Of a DNA stretch of 60,785 nucleotides, positions 9,009 through 18,006 are shown in pieces. Every line of letters begins with the position of its first letter. Position 1 is the stretch's first letter. The stretch lies in contig CAYXAA010000028.1 in assembly GCA_964462985.1 (NCBI GenBank), forward strand, positions 1 through 60,785, given 5' to 3'. Origin of the DNA: CAYXAA01 sp964462985. GTDB taxonomy: Bacteria > Pseudomonadota > Alphaproteobacteria > Rhizobiales > Stappiaceae. The notes under the pieces are model-generated. The model ran no database searches. It saw nothing but the letters and a program-made list of their open reading frames with translations, and had not been told where the DNA came from. The translations under genes were made by a program, and so were the position numbers.

Positions 9009-9698
9009 ATGGCAGACCCGTCCATCCTCGTGATCTTCGATCTCGACGACACGCTGTTCCTCGAGCGGGATTTCGTGCGAAGCGGCTTTGCCGCGGTCGG
9101 GCGCTGGATGGCTCGGACGATTGGCATCTCAAACTTCGACCGGACCTGTTTGGAGCTGTTCGAGGGCGGTCACAGGAAGCGGATCTTCGATCTGGCCGCC
9201 GAACATCATGCCCTTTCGCCCGACCCGGCGCTGATCGACAGGCTGGTAACCATCTATCGAACGCATGACCCCCGGATCACGCTTTCCGACGATGCCAGGC
9301 GCTACTTCGACACTCGGAGACAGGATCTGCCGATCGGCCTGATCACGGATGGCCTTGCCGTCACCCAGCGGGCCAAGGTTCGCGCGCTCGGCATCGGTCG
9401 GGCCTTCGGACGCGCAGTGTTCACTGGGGCTCTCGGGCCGGGATGCGGAAAGCCTCACCCGCTCGCGTTCGAGCAGATCGAATCCTGGGCGAAGCCGTTC
9501 GGCCTGCGGCTCGCCTATGTCGGCGACAATCCGTCCAAGGACTTCGTTACTCCGAAAGGGCGTGGCTGGCTGACGGTGCGCATCGACCGGCCCGAACGGA
9601 TACACGACGTCGGCGCGCCGAGCGAAGCACATGAAGCGCACGCCCGCATTACGTCGCTCGACGAACTCGATGCCTGCCTCTTCGGACTGAAGGATTGA
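9009..9698 (+). CDS. HAD-superfamily hydrolase
   Basis: A 229-residue haloacid-dehalogenase-type phosphatase. Motif I is FDLDDTLF (residues about 10-17), motif II is the threonine in GLITDG, and the C-terminal motif is YVGDNPSKDF. An alpha-helical cap lies between motifs I and II. It probably dephosphorylates a sugar phosphate or another metabolite for the preceding cassette. Its exact substrate is not readable. It is the last gene of the tight run starting at 4502; 226 bases with no recognisable gene follow. Confidence 0.88.
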   Translation: MADPSILVIFDLDDTLFLERDFVRSGFAAVGRWMARTIGISNFDRTCLELFEGGHRKRIFDLAAEHHALSPDPALIDRLVTIYRTHDPRITLSDDARRYFDTRRQDLPIGLITDGLAVTQRAKVRALGIGRAFGRAVFTGALGPGCGKPHPLAFEQIESWAKPFGLRLAYVGDNPSKDFVTPKGRGWLTVRIDRPERIHDVGAPSEAHEAHARITSLDELDACLFGLKD

Positions 9699-9924
9699 TC
9701 CTGAATTGCCCGCGCCAACCATGCAAGGATCGAGAGACCTCGGTCAGGCTTTTCCTGTCGCCAATTTCTGTCCGGCATGACAGCGGGTCGTCCTGTCTGC
9801 GTGTTGGACCTGCTAGGCTGAGCTTACGAACAGCAGATCCAAATCGGCTGACGCACGACGTCTGGCCCGACGCATCCGCCCGGTACCGGCGGGCCGATGG
9901 TCGTGGCGGCCGAAGTGGGCCGGA

Positions 9925-11352
9925 ATGGTCGGGGGAGGGCGTTTGAAGCTCGCGATCACCTTTCGGGACCTGGGGGACCGCATGCGCCGCTACTGGGAGG
10001 ACGAGGCGGCGCTGCGCCTTCGTCTCGTCAGCATCGGCCATCTCCTGGCGGGAAACGCAGTGGGGTCGGTTCTCGGGCTATTCGTCTTCATCGTCGCGGC
10101 GCGGGCCCTGGGGCCGCAGCAATTCGGCGTCCTCGCTCTCTGTCTGAGTTACGTCAGGGGCATTCAGCTCCTGATCGGATTTCAGACCTGGCAACCCCTG
10201 ATCAAGTACGGGGCGGAGTTCACCGACCGCTGGCATGCCACCGACTTCCGGTCTTTGATGAAGTTTGGCCTGCTGATCGATATTGCGGCCTGTGTCACGA
10301 TGTATGTGATCGCCGTTGGCGCAGCGCTGCTGTTTGGCTCCCTTTTCGGAGTCGGTGGGGAGGCCCTGTCGCAGGTCGTCACCTACTCGAGCATGCTGCT
10401 GTTCCAGATCACAGGGTTGCCGACGGCCGTGATGAGGCTGGCAGGGCGGTACAAGGTCATTGCGTATCTCTCGCTCGTGAGCACCAGCCTGCGCCTGGTC
10501 TTCGGGCTCATTGGCCTCGTCAATTCCTATGGGCTTGATTATTTCATCGTCGTCTGGACGCTGACGCAGATATTTCAGGCCCTGCTGCTGCTTGGCGTTT
10601 CCTTCGCGGAAATGCATGTTCAAGGCGTCCGCAAGCTGCTGTGGACGCCGCTCACCGGCGTCAGCAAGCGGTTTGCCGGGCTTTGGAGCTTCACCATCGG
10701 CAGCAGCGTGGAACTGACCATTCGATCGAGTGCAAACGAGCTCGACACTCTTCTGGTCGGCGCGCTTCTGGGAGCAACTCCGGCTGGGCTCTATCATATC
10801 GCCAAGCGCTTTGCGCGCCTTGTCCTGCAGTTCGGTACCCAGGCGCAGGCCGTGCTTTATCCTGACGTCGCGCGCCTGTGGGCGCAGGGGGACGTCCGTC
10901 GGTTCCGCCGCGCCGTCCTTCAAATGGAGGCGCTTCTGGGTGCGCTCGGCTTAGGCATTCTGGTGGCAGTCGCCTTCGTCCTCCATCCGATCCTGCACTG
11001 GACCGTGGGGGCAGCGTTCGAAGCGGCAGCGCCTCTGGTCACCGTGCAGATGATTGCCGTAGCCATGACGTTGAGTGGCAGCGCCGCCCGCCTTGGCCTC
11101 CTGGCCATGGGTCGTCAGCCACTGGTGCTGAAGATCGTAACGGTGGCCACCCTGGCCTTCCATGTCGTTGCAATCCTTGGATTGCTGACCATCGGGGCGA
11201 TGGGAGCCAATGTCGCGCATGTGGTATTGGCCGGAATATGTCTCGCAGGCTTCTCGATTGCCTTTCATACGGCGTTGAAGGGGAGTTCGGAGGCTTCCGC
11301 GCACGGTACGGATTTCGACCCGGGCAATGCCGCAGTGAACGGCTTGAAATAA
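9925..11352 (+). CDS. Oligosaccharide flippase family membrane protein (Wzx-like)
   Basis: A 475-residue polytopic inner-membrane protein with about 12 hydrophobic segments and the N-terminal flippase signature NAVGSVLGLFVFIVAARALG. Wzx/MurJ-like flippases move undecaprenyl-diphosphate-linked repeat units to the periplasm. Its presence argues for a Wzx/Wzy-type route. No matching Wzy polymerase is visible in the window. The ATG at 9925 is used here. A TTG at 9943, preceded by GGAGGG, is an alternative start giving a protein six residues shorter. Confidence 0.9.
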   Translation: MVGGGRLKLAITFRDLGDRMRRYWEDEAALRLRLVSIGHLLAGNAVGSVLGLFVFIVAARALGPQQFGVLALCLSYVRGIQLLIGFQTWQPLIKYGAEFTDRWHATDFRSLMKFGLLIDIAACVTMYVIAVGAALLFGSLFGVGGEALSQVVTYSSMLLFQITGLPTAVMRLAGRYKVIAYLSLVSTSLRLVFGLIGLVNSYGLDYFIVVWTLTQIFQALLLLGVSFAEMHVQGVRKLLWTPLTGVSKRFAGLWSFTIGSSVELTIRSSANELDTLLVGALLGATPAGLYHIAKRFARLVLQFGTQAQAVLYPDVARLWAQGDVRRFRRAVLQMEALLGALGLGILVAVAFVLHPILHWTVGAAFEAAAPLVTVQMIAVAMTLSGSAARLGLLAMGRQPLVLKIVTVATLAFHVVAILGLLTIGAMGANVAHVVLAGICLAGFSIAFHTALKGSSEASAHGTDFDPGNAAVNGLK

Positions 11353-11549
11353 GCGCGGGCAGGGCCAGCATCGGCGCCCCGATGCCGCCAACTTATCGGA
11401 GCACGGCGGGCTTCGTGCTTGACGCCATGAGGGACCGAATTTCCTGACATGAAATCGCAAGGCGGGACTGCATCCTTAATGCCACGCGGGCTGCCTCTGG
11501 ACCTGCGGCATGACAGGGATGTGTCGCGGTCGGGCATTGAGGGCGTTGC

Positions 11550-12779
11550 ATGAGCCGGAGGCCGATCTCAGTCTGTTTCCCGTTTGTCGGCGATGAGGTC
11601 GGCGGAAGTCACATATCGGCTGGAAAGCTGATCGAGGCATTGGATCCTCATGTTGTCCGGCCGACGGTGGTGCTTCACGTGCCGGGTGGCCCCGTGGAAC
11701 GCTACTTTGCGGAGCGCGGTATCTCCTGCATCACGGCACCAGTCGGTGTACCTGTCGACCGTATTGCCAACGGGAGCGGCCGGATTGCGCGCGCATGTCG
11801 CTCGGCGGCCCATGCCTTGTGTTCCGTCGGCCCTTTGACACGGTTTCTGAAATCGGAAGCGTTCGACGTGATACACACCAACGACGGCCGCATGCATGTT
11901 GGCTGGGCGCTACCGGCCAAGCTCGCAGGAGTGCGGCAGCTTTGGCATCATCGCGGTGATCCGGACGCCGTCGGCGTAAGGTTGTTCGCTCCGTTTCTGG
12001 CCAATCACATCGTCACGGTGTCCAGGTTTGCCATGCCGCAGCGGCCGATCATCGGAGTGGCGGGCAGGCTTTCGGTGATCCACAGTCCTTTTGACGTTCC
12101 CCGCGGGCGGAGTGACAGGGCAGCGGCTCGGGTTCGGCTGATAGCAGAACTCGGGTGCGCGCCTGAAACCCGCTTCCTGGGCTATTTTGGTATTCTCATC
12201 CCTAGGAAGCGGCCGACCGTCTTTGTCGAAGCGGTCGCCGCCTTCCGCCGGCGCCATCCCGAGATACCGGTCATGGGGCTCCTGTTCGGTATTCCCGGGA
12301 CCGAAAGTCCGGATCACGACCGGATCGTGATGCAGCGCGCCCACGAACTCGGCATCGCCGAGCACATCAAGATCATGGGATTTCGGCGGCCAGTCGATCC
12401 GTGGATGCAGGCCGTCGACGTTCTCCTGGTGACCGCGACGCGTGAACCGTTCGGGCGCACGCTGGTCGAGGCGAGCTTCCTCGAAACCCCTGTCGTGGCG
12501 ACGCGGGATGGCGGCAATCCTGAGGCGATCGAGGATGGCGTCAACGGAGTTCTGGTAGAGCTCGACGATCCCGAGGGCTTCGTGGAGCCGGTACATCGCC
12601 TGCTTGTAAACCAAAAGCTTCGGCAGCGGCTGGTCGACGCCGCCAAACGGCGTGCCGTCGCCTCCTACAGTGTGGAGAGCCATGTCCGCCAGATCACGGC
12701 CATCTACAGTTCCATGGTCGGGCGACGTCATGGAAGCCGACCTGGTGTCAGGCAGCCGATTGGAGGGTGGAAGTTGTAG
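11550..12779 (+). CDS. Glycosyltransferase family 4
   Basis: A 409-residue GT-B glycosyltransferase. The N-terminal domain has the glycine-rich loop region DEVGGSHISAGKL. The C-terminal nucleotide-sugar domain has the E-x7-E motif in EPFGRTLVEASFLETPVVATRDGG. It likely extends the lipid-linked repeat unit in the cytoplasm. GAGGG lies just upstream of the ATG. The gene follows the flippase after 197 bases that contain no recognisable gene. Donor and linkage are unknown. Confidence 0.9.
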   Translation: MSRRPISVCFPFVGDEVGGSHISAGKLIEALDPHVVRPTVVLHVPGGPVERYFAERGISCITAPVGVPVDRIANGSGRIARACRSAAHALCSVGPLTRFLKSEAFDVIHTNDGRMHVGWALPAKLAGVRQLWHHRGDPDAVGVRLFAPFLANHIVTVSRFAMPQRPIIGVAGRLSVIHSPFDVPRGRSDRAAARVRLIAELGCAPETRFLGYFGILIPRKRPTVFVEAVAAFRRRHPEIPVMGLLFGIPGTESPDHDRIVMQRAHELGIAEHIKIMGFRRPVDPWMQAVDVLLVTATREPFGRTLVEASFLETPVVATRDGGNPEAIEDGVNGVLVELDDPEGFVEPVHRLLVNQKLRQRLVDAAKRRAVASYSVESHVRQITAIYSSMVGRRHGSRPGVRQPIGGWKL

Positions 12780-12853
12780 ATAATATATCATCGAGTTCGC
12801 ATCGATGTGGGCTACCACTTCAGATGCGAGAGAATTTTTCAAAGGGAATACTC

Positions 12854-13753
12854 ATGACTTTTGAGGATATTGATTTTCTGATCATTGGTGCGACCAAAAG
12901 TGCAACAACATGGCTTCAGAAGTCGCTGCAAGCCGATCCAAACATCTTAATGCCGGATCCAGAGTTGCACTATTTCAGCCGGGAGTTTCATCGGGGAGAT
13001 GGCTGGTACTTCCGCCAGTTTCCTGCCGGTTCGTCCGGATCGCTCATCGGAGAGAAATCGAATTCCTATCTGGAAAGCGCTGCCGCGGCTGAGAGGATCG
13101 CGACAAAGCTGCCTCATGCGAAGCTCATTGTGCAGCTGCGCAATCCCGTCGACCGTGCGTACTCCGACTACTGTATGATGTACCGCCGAGGAGAAGTCGG
13201 CCGCAATATCGAGGACTATCTCGACCCACGACGGCGTCAGAACACCCGGCTAATTAGCGCGGGTTATTATTTTCAGCAGCTTCGGTTATATTATGATCTC
13301 TTTCCTGCTGATCAGATCTTTTTGACACTTTACGAAAGTATTTGGACCGAGCCGCAGGCTCATCTCGCCTCGGTGCGGCGTCATCTTGGCCTTGATCCCC
13401 AGCAAGCACCAGCCATGGTTCAGCGGAAGGTCAAGGACAAGAAGGAACCTCAACTCGGGCCCGAGTTGCGCCGTTTGCTCCGCCCTCTCAAACAGGTCGT
13501 CGCTCCTCTTCGCCCCAACCCATATTTCAAAAGGGTTCACGCCCTGCTGGCCTCCGAAATACGCTACACCCCGCTTCCGGCGGATCTGCGCGCACGGCTG
13601 GTGGAGCACTATGAAGCAGAAATCGACGGCCTGAGACGCCTGATCGGGCGGGATCTGTCCGGCTGGCTAAGTGGCTCCGAACCGCTGGCACCACAGCCAA
13701 GTGAGTTGCCCGACTCTCGGGACCTCGGCCGCGATTGGACCCTCCGCGGCTGA
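12854..13753 (+). CDS. Sulfotransferase family protein
   Basis: A 299-residue PAPS-dependent sulfotransferase. The 5'-phosphosulfate loop is GATKSATTWLQKSL near the N-terminus, and the 3'-phosphate-binding region is QLRNPVDRAYSDY (about residue 95). It probably sulfates the polysaccharide or a lipid-linked precursor, as NodH- and heparan-type enzymes do. I chose the ATG at 12854, which has AGGGA a few bases upstream. An in-frame ATG at 12767 overlaps the previous gene and adds 29 residues that do not look like the family. The leader region and parts of this gene are more AT-rich than the neighbours, which suggests recent transfer. Confidence 0.85.
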   Translation: MTFEDIDFLIIGATKSATTWLQKSLQADPNILMPDPELHYFSREFHRGDGWYFRQFPAGSSGSLIGEKSNSYLESAAAAERIATKLPHAKLIVQLRNPVDRAYSDYCMMYRRGEVGRNIEDYLDPRRRQNTRLISAGYYFQQLRLYYDLFPADQIFLTLYESIWTEPQAHLASVRRHLGLDPQQAPAMVQRKVKDKKEPQLGPELRRLLRPLKQVVAPLRPNPYFKRVHALLASEIRYTPLPADLRARLVEHYEAEIDGLRRLIGRDLSGWLSGSEPLAPQPSELPDSRDLGRDWTLRG

Positions 13754-14269
13754 GCCGCATGCCGTCCGGAATAGGCGTCAAGGTTCGTTCCGGGTGGTAG
13801 ACACGCTGCAATGGGCGCGGCCCGCGCATTGTGGTTGGGCACAGGATTTATCGTCATCAAAGATGGGGGCGGTCGACCGTCGAGTGATGCGCCCCTCCGC
13901 AAACAGCGGCCGCGCCAACCGACATCGTCGCGGCGCAGTTTGCGATCGCTACAAGATGGCGCCCCGACTTCCGCTTCGCAAAATCCGCAGCCGACAACGG
14001 GATTAACTGACAGCCGCTACGCCTCTCAATCCTATGCGAAGTCCCTCGATTATTTCAGGATATGAAGCGCAATGAGCGTAGTTGCCCGGCTGGATTTTGT
14101 GCAAGTGCTACTTGCTAAAATAATCATTGAAAATTTTTATAGTAATACTGCTAACGACAAATATAAATGTAAATGACCAAAACCTATTCTTTTATAATCC
14201 ATAGGATCGCATCCTAAGATTTTGCTGTGCCGTCTCTTGATCCTTGTGGCGTGGCGAGAGGTGACGAGA
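13754..14269. other. Intergenic region with AT-rich promoter island
   Basis: These 516 bases contain no ORF I can support. The first 330 bases are GC-rich and featureless. Bases about 14090-14215 are strongly AT-rich and directly precede the dehydratase gene, much like the island at 3034-3164. A small inverted repeat (AGGAT-CGC-ATCCT, about 14202-14214) lies at its right edge. I infer a regulated promoter. Confidence 0.45.
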
Positions 14270-16444
14270 ATGGCCGACTATGATCTTGCGGCAAAACCTA
14301 TTCAGCCCGAAAGTTTCAATTCCAGTGAGAAAACGGGCTCGATCTGGAAGAACCTCGTGCCGTTTGGCCGTCGTCGCCTCGTCACCGGCTGGATAATCCT
14401 CCGGTCCGCGGGCAATGAGGCCGTCTATCGCAGGCTAAGATCGCGCCTGGCCCGGACGATCAAATCGACGGCCCACTGCTGGCGACTATACCTTGTCGAT
14501 CTCGTTTCCGGTGCGCTGGCACTGGTGTTTGCGGCTGTCCTCCGTCTTGGTCCGCAAACGTTGTGGTCTGACCCGAATATGACCGGCGCTCTGGTTGCCA
14601 CGGTCGGACTGTTCGTCGTCATTTGCGCGGTGACCTTTCCGGCCGCCGGCCTTTACGTGCGCAATTGGCGATATGCCTCGATCCTCGACTACATCGTCAT
14701 CGTGCGGGCCGTCTTGATTGCCTCGTTGGTCATGATTTCCTGCATGTTTCTTTACTCCAGGTTGGCCTTTGTGCCGCGGTCGACGATCGCCATCGAAGTG
14801 ATGGCGCTGATATCGCTGCTCGCCTCGGTGCGGCTCGGCTTCCGTCACGAGGATCTGAAGGCAGCGCGCCTTCCCGCCATTGCAAGCGACCGGGGCTTCG
14901 AAGCCTTGATACCGATCCTCCTCGTCGGCCCCGGGCATGAAGCTGATCTCTACCTCCGTGCCCTGCAGCGGGACACGGCGTCGCCGTATTGGCCGGTCGG
15001 CTTCATTTCCAGCCTCGAAGCCGAAACCGGAACAACGATGCGGGGTGTGCCGGTGCTTGGAACACCGAAGGAATTCCAGGACATCGTTGCGGACCTGGAG
15101 GCAAGAGGGCAGAAGCCCCGCCATCTGATCTTCGCCGTTCCGGTGTCCTCGCTCGACGGTCACGCGGCAGAACATCTGATCGAACTCGCCGACCGAATGG
15201 GCATAAATGTGTTTCGCCTCAATCCGGCAACCGAGCTGCGCAATGCCTGGAACACCAACGAATTCGAACTGCGCCCCATCGAACTAACGGACTTGCTGGA
15301 ACGTCCGCAAATGGTCCTGGACGTGGCCGTACTCAGCCGCTTTCTCTCCGGTCGGCGTGTGCTGGTGACGGGTGCCGGCGGTTCCATAGGAGGTGAACTG
15401 ACCCGGCAGATCGCCGCGTTGGATCCCGCACAGCTGGTTCTGATCGACAATTGCGAGTTCAATCTCTACTCGATCGACCTCGATCTGGCGGAAAAGCATC
15501 CGATCGTGCCCCGGTTCGCGTACCTCTGTGACGTCCGTGACGCGACGCGCCTTAACGAGATCTTCCGCGAGAGGCGGCCCGAGCTCGTCTTTCACGCCGC
15601 CGCGCTCAAGCATGTGCCGATGGTGGAGCTCAATCCCTGCGAGGGTGTGTTTACCAATGTCATCGGCACCATGAATGTCGCCAAGGCGGTCATATCCTGC
15701 GGGGCACTCGGCATGGTGCAGGTTTCCACCGACAAGGTGGTGAACTCCACCAGCGTAATGGGGGCGACCAAGCGGCTGGCCGAACTCTACTGCCAGGCCC
15801 TCGATCTGGAAGGGCTCGGGCGTCCGGACAGGCCGCGATTCATGACGGTCCGCTTCGGCAACGTGCTCGGGTCGAGCGGATCGCTCATCCCCCTGTTCAA
15901 GCGTCAGCTTGCACGCGGCGGTCCGCTGACCGTGACCCACCCGGACATGAAACGCTTCTTCATGACAGTCCGGGAAGCCGTCGAACTGACGCTACAGGCA
16001 TCCGCCTACGGCCTGGAAAAGCAACTCGCGCAGGGAGAGATCTTCGTGCTGGACATGGGAGAGCCGATCAAGATCATCGACATCGCCAGGCGGATGATCC
16101 GGCTCGCCGGTCTGGAACCGGATCGTGACGTGACGATCGAGATTGTTGGCTGCAGGCCGGGCGAGAAGCTGTTCGAGGAGCTATTCGACCCGACCGAAAA
16201 GAGGGTAAGGCCACCCATTCCCGGTGTGCTCGGCGCCGTCCCCGCGCCGGTTCCGCTCGAGACTTTGCACCGCGCCTTCCAGGACCTGCAAGCCTGCGTG
16301 TCCGCGGGCGATACAGCCAGGCTTGTGGCGACGATACAGACCCTTCTTCCGAGCTTTCGCAGGGACCCGGATGCCGCACTGCCCAGCCATCTGGCAACGG
16401 GTTGGGCAGGGGACGATTGTATCGGTGCTCAGGAAACGGCATGA
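14270..16444 (+). CDS. CapD/WbpM-type nucleotide-sugar 4,6-dehydratase (membrane-bound)
   Basis: A 724-residue polysaccharide biosynthesis protein. It has four N-terminal transmembrane segments (about residues 75-200), a CoA-binding-like Rossmann domain (about 225-350) and a C-terminal extended-SDR domain with the NAD motif GAGGSIGGEL and the active-site segment STDKVVNSTSVMGATK. The methionine in place of the usual SDR tyrosine is normal for the WbpM/FlaA1/PglF class. These enzymes convert UDP-GlcNAc to UDP-4-keto-6-deoxy sugars, a natural substrate supply for the DegT aminotransferase at 6816. The ATG at 14270 has GAGAGG eight bases upstream; a TTG at 14222 is a weaker alternative. Confidence 0.92.
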   Translation: MADYDLAAKPIQPESFNSSEKTGSIWKNLVPFGRRRLVTGWIILRSAGNEAVYRRLRSRLARTIKSTAHCWRLYLVDLVSGALALVFAAVLRLGPQTLWSDPNMTGALVATVGLFVVICAVTFPAAGLYVRNWRYASILDYIVIVRAVLIASLVMISCMFLYSRLAFVPRSTIAIEVMALISLLASVRLGFRHEDLKAARLPAIASDRGFEALIPILLVGPGHEADLYLRALQRDTASPYWPVGFISSLEAETGTTMRGVPVLGTPKEFQDIVADLEARGQKPRHLIFAVPVSSLDGHAAEHLIELADRMGINVFRLNPATELRNAWNTNEFELRPIELTDLLERPQMVLDVAVLSRFLSGRRVLVTGAGGSIGGELTRQIAALDPAQLVLIDNCEFNLYSIDLDLAEKHPIVPRFAYLCDVRDATRLNEIFRERRPELVFHAAALKHVPMVELNPCEGVFTNVIGTMNVAKAVISCGALGMVQVSTDKVVNSTSVMGATKRLAELYCQALDLEGLGRPDRPRFMTVRFGNVLGSSGSLIPLFKRQLARGGPLTVTHPDMKRFFMTVREAVELTLQASAYGLEKQLAQGEIFVLDMGEPIKIIDIARRMIRLAGLEPDRDVTIEIVGCRPGEKLFEELFDPTEKRVRPPIPGVLGAVPAPVPLETLHRAFQDLQACVSAGDTARLVATIQTLLPSFRRDPDAALPSHLATGWAGDDCIGAQETA

Positions 16445-16448
16445 AGAC

Positions 16449-17954
16449 ATGACGAATGCGGGCGGTTCCAAACTGAAGGCTTGGCTCGGTTGCCCGATCG
16501 AGAAGAATGGCCCGACGCGGCATGCGGTGATTGCCTTCGCAGCGGTTGTCGGCTTGTCGCTTTGCGCGTTCCTGCCGATCCGTGACGCCGCGGCCTACGA
16601 CGAAGCTCTGGCGGCAGAGGCCAGGACGGTTGCCCTCCGCGCCGCTCGGTTCTACCAGAGCGTGCTTTCGCTGGATGGGAGTTACGTGTGGCAGTATGCT
16701 CCCGACCTGAGTGCGCGCAGAGGCGAGGGGGCCGTCGGCCCGAACATCGGTTGGATAGAGCCGCCAGGAACCCCGGCGGTTGGCGCTGCCTTTCTGCGGC
16801 TTTATGAAGCCACCGAGGATCCCGTCCTGCTGAACGCGGCTGTCGAAGTAGGCTCCATTCTGCTGCGGACACAGTTGTTGTCGGGAGGGTGGTATCTGCT
16901 GATCGAGCTGGATCCGGACGGACGCGCGCGGTGGTGCTATCGCGTTCGAGTCCCTCGTCTGGAGGACTGCGCGGCAATCCAGGGCAACAAGGCCAAGAAC
17001 CGCACGCTCCTCGACGACGATACGACACAGAGCGTCCTTCGCTTTCTGATCCTGCTGGAATCGATGGTGGACGCGCATGTTCTCGACGTCCGGGGGGCCG
17101 TTCTCTACGGACTGGACAAACTCTCCGAGGCGCAGTTTCCCAATGGGGCCTGGCCCATCATGTCGGACAGGCGGCCCGAGAACCGAGAGATCAAGCCGGT
17201 GGGAAGAACGACTTTGCCGGCGACATGGTCTCGGGACTGGGTCAAGCCCTCCGGCGGGCCCTACTACATCGTTAACGACAACGCCGTGTGCGACACGCTT
17301 ACCCTGTTTCTGATTGCTGCCCATCACTACGGCAGACAGTCCTATGTCGAAGTTGCCGTTCGGGCCGGGGAGTTTCTGCTGAACGCGCAGCTTCCCGAAC
17401 CGCATCCAGGATGGGCGCAAACCTATGATGACAATATGCAGCCGGTCTGGGGCCGCCAATTCGAGCCGCCGTCGGCCACGTCCCGGGAAAGCGCCGGCGC
17501 GATCAGGTGTCTCACGGAGCTCTATGAGCAGGTTGGCGACGAGCGCTACCTCAAAGCCGCGCTCAGGGCCGCCGACTGGCTTGAGCGCGTCCGCCTCCCG
17601 GACGGGGACTGGGCCCGGTTCTACGAGCTCGAGACGAACCGGCCACTTTACGTCAATAGCGAGAACGAGCTGACCTACGAACCGAAGAATCTGCGCGACG
17701 GCTACAGCATGAAGAGCGAGGCAGGCGTTCCGCGTGCCATCGAATACGCGCGCAGCTCTGTCGGAACGGCAAGGCTTCCCTACTGGTCCTCGCCCGCCGA
17801 CGATCTTTCCGCTGCTGACCTGGAAGCCGAGGTGCGCAGGCTCGTGGGAAGCGTCAATGAAATGGGCGTTTGGGAAGAGGGCGGCTGGATAGACAGCGAG
17901 ACGTTCGTGAACGCGATGTTCGCGATCTCTCGTTATCTCGACGCGCATCCGTAG
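16449..17954 (+). CDS. Secreted PL10-like (pectate lyase family) or (alpha/alpha)-toroid protein
   Basis: A 501-residue protein with an N-terminal hydrophobic signal or anchor (VIAFAAVVGLSLCAFLP). It then has repeated alpha-helical hairpins with motifs such as LDDDTTQSVLRFL, AQFPNGAWPIM, IVNDNAVCDTL and SATSRESAG. These resemble the family 10 polysaccharide lyase (Pel10) fold, in which (N)DDA/DDT and QxPNGxWP segments recur. In a polysaccharide locus it may cleave, epimerise or trim a uronate-containing polymer in the periplasm. Catalytic activity is not proven by the sequence. It begins 4 bases after the dehydratase stop. Confidence 0.7.
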   Translation: MTNAGGSKLKAWLGCPIEKNGPTRHAVIAFAAVVGLSLCAFLPIRDAAAYDEALAAEARTVALRAARFYQSVLSLDGSYVWQYAPDLSARRGEGAVGPNIGWIEPPGTPAVGAAFLRLYEATEDPVLLNAAVEVGSILLRTQLLSGGWYLLIELDPDGRARWCYRVRVPRLEDCAAIQGNKAKNRTLLDDDTTQSVLRFLILLESMVDAHVLDVRGAVLYGLDKLSEAQFPNGAWPIMSDRRPENREIKPVGRTTLPATWSRDWVKPSGGPYYIVNDNAVCDTLTLFLIAAHHYGRQSYVEVAVRAGEFLLNAQLPEPHPGWAQTYDDNMQPVWGRQFEPPSATSRESAGAIRCLTELYEQVGDERYLKAALRAADWLERVRLPDGDWARFYELETNRPLYVNSENELTYEPKNLRDGYSMKSEAGVPRAIEYARSSVGTARLPYWSSPADDLSAADLEAEVRRLVGSVNEMGVWEEGGWIDSETFVNAMFAISRYLDAHP

Positions 17955-18006
17955 ACAACGTGTGTCCGGCCGGGCGGGCTGCCCTGAATTGAAGGCTGTC
18001 AGTGAC

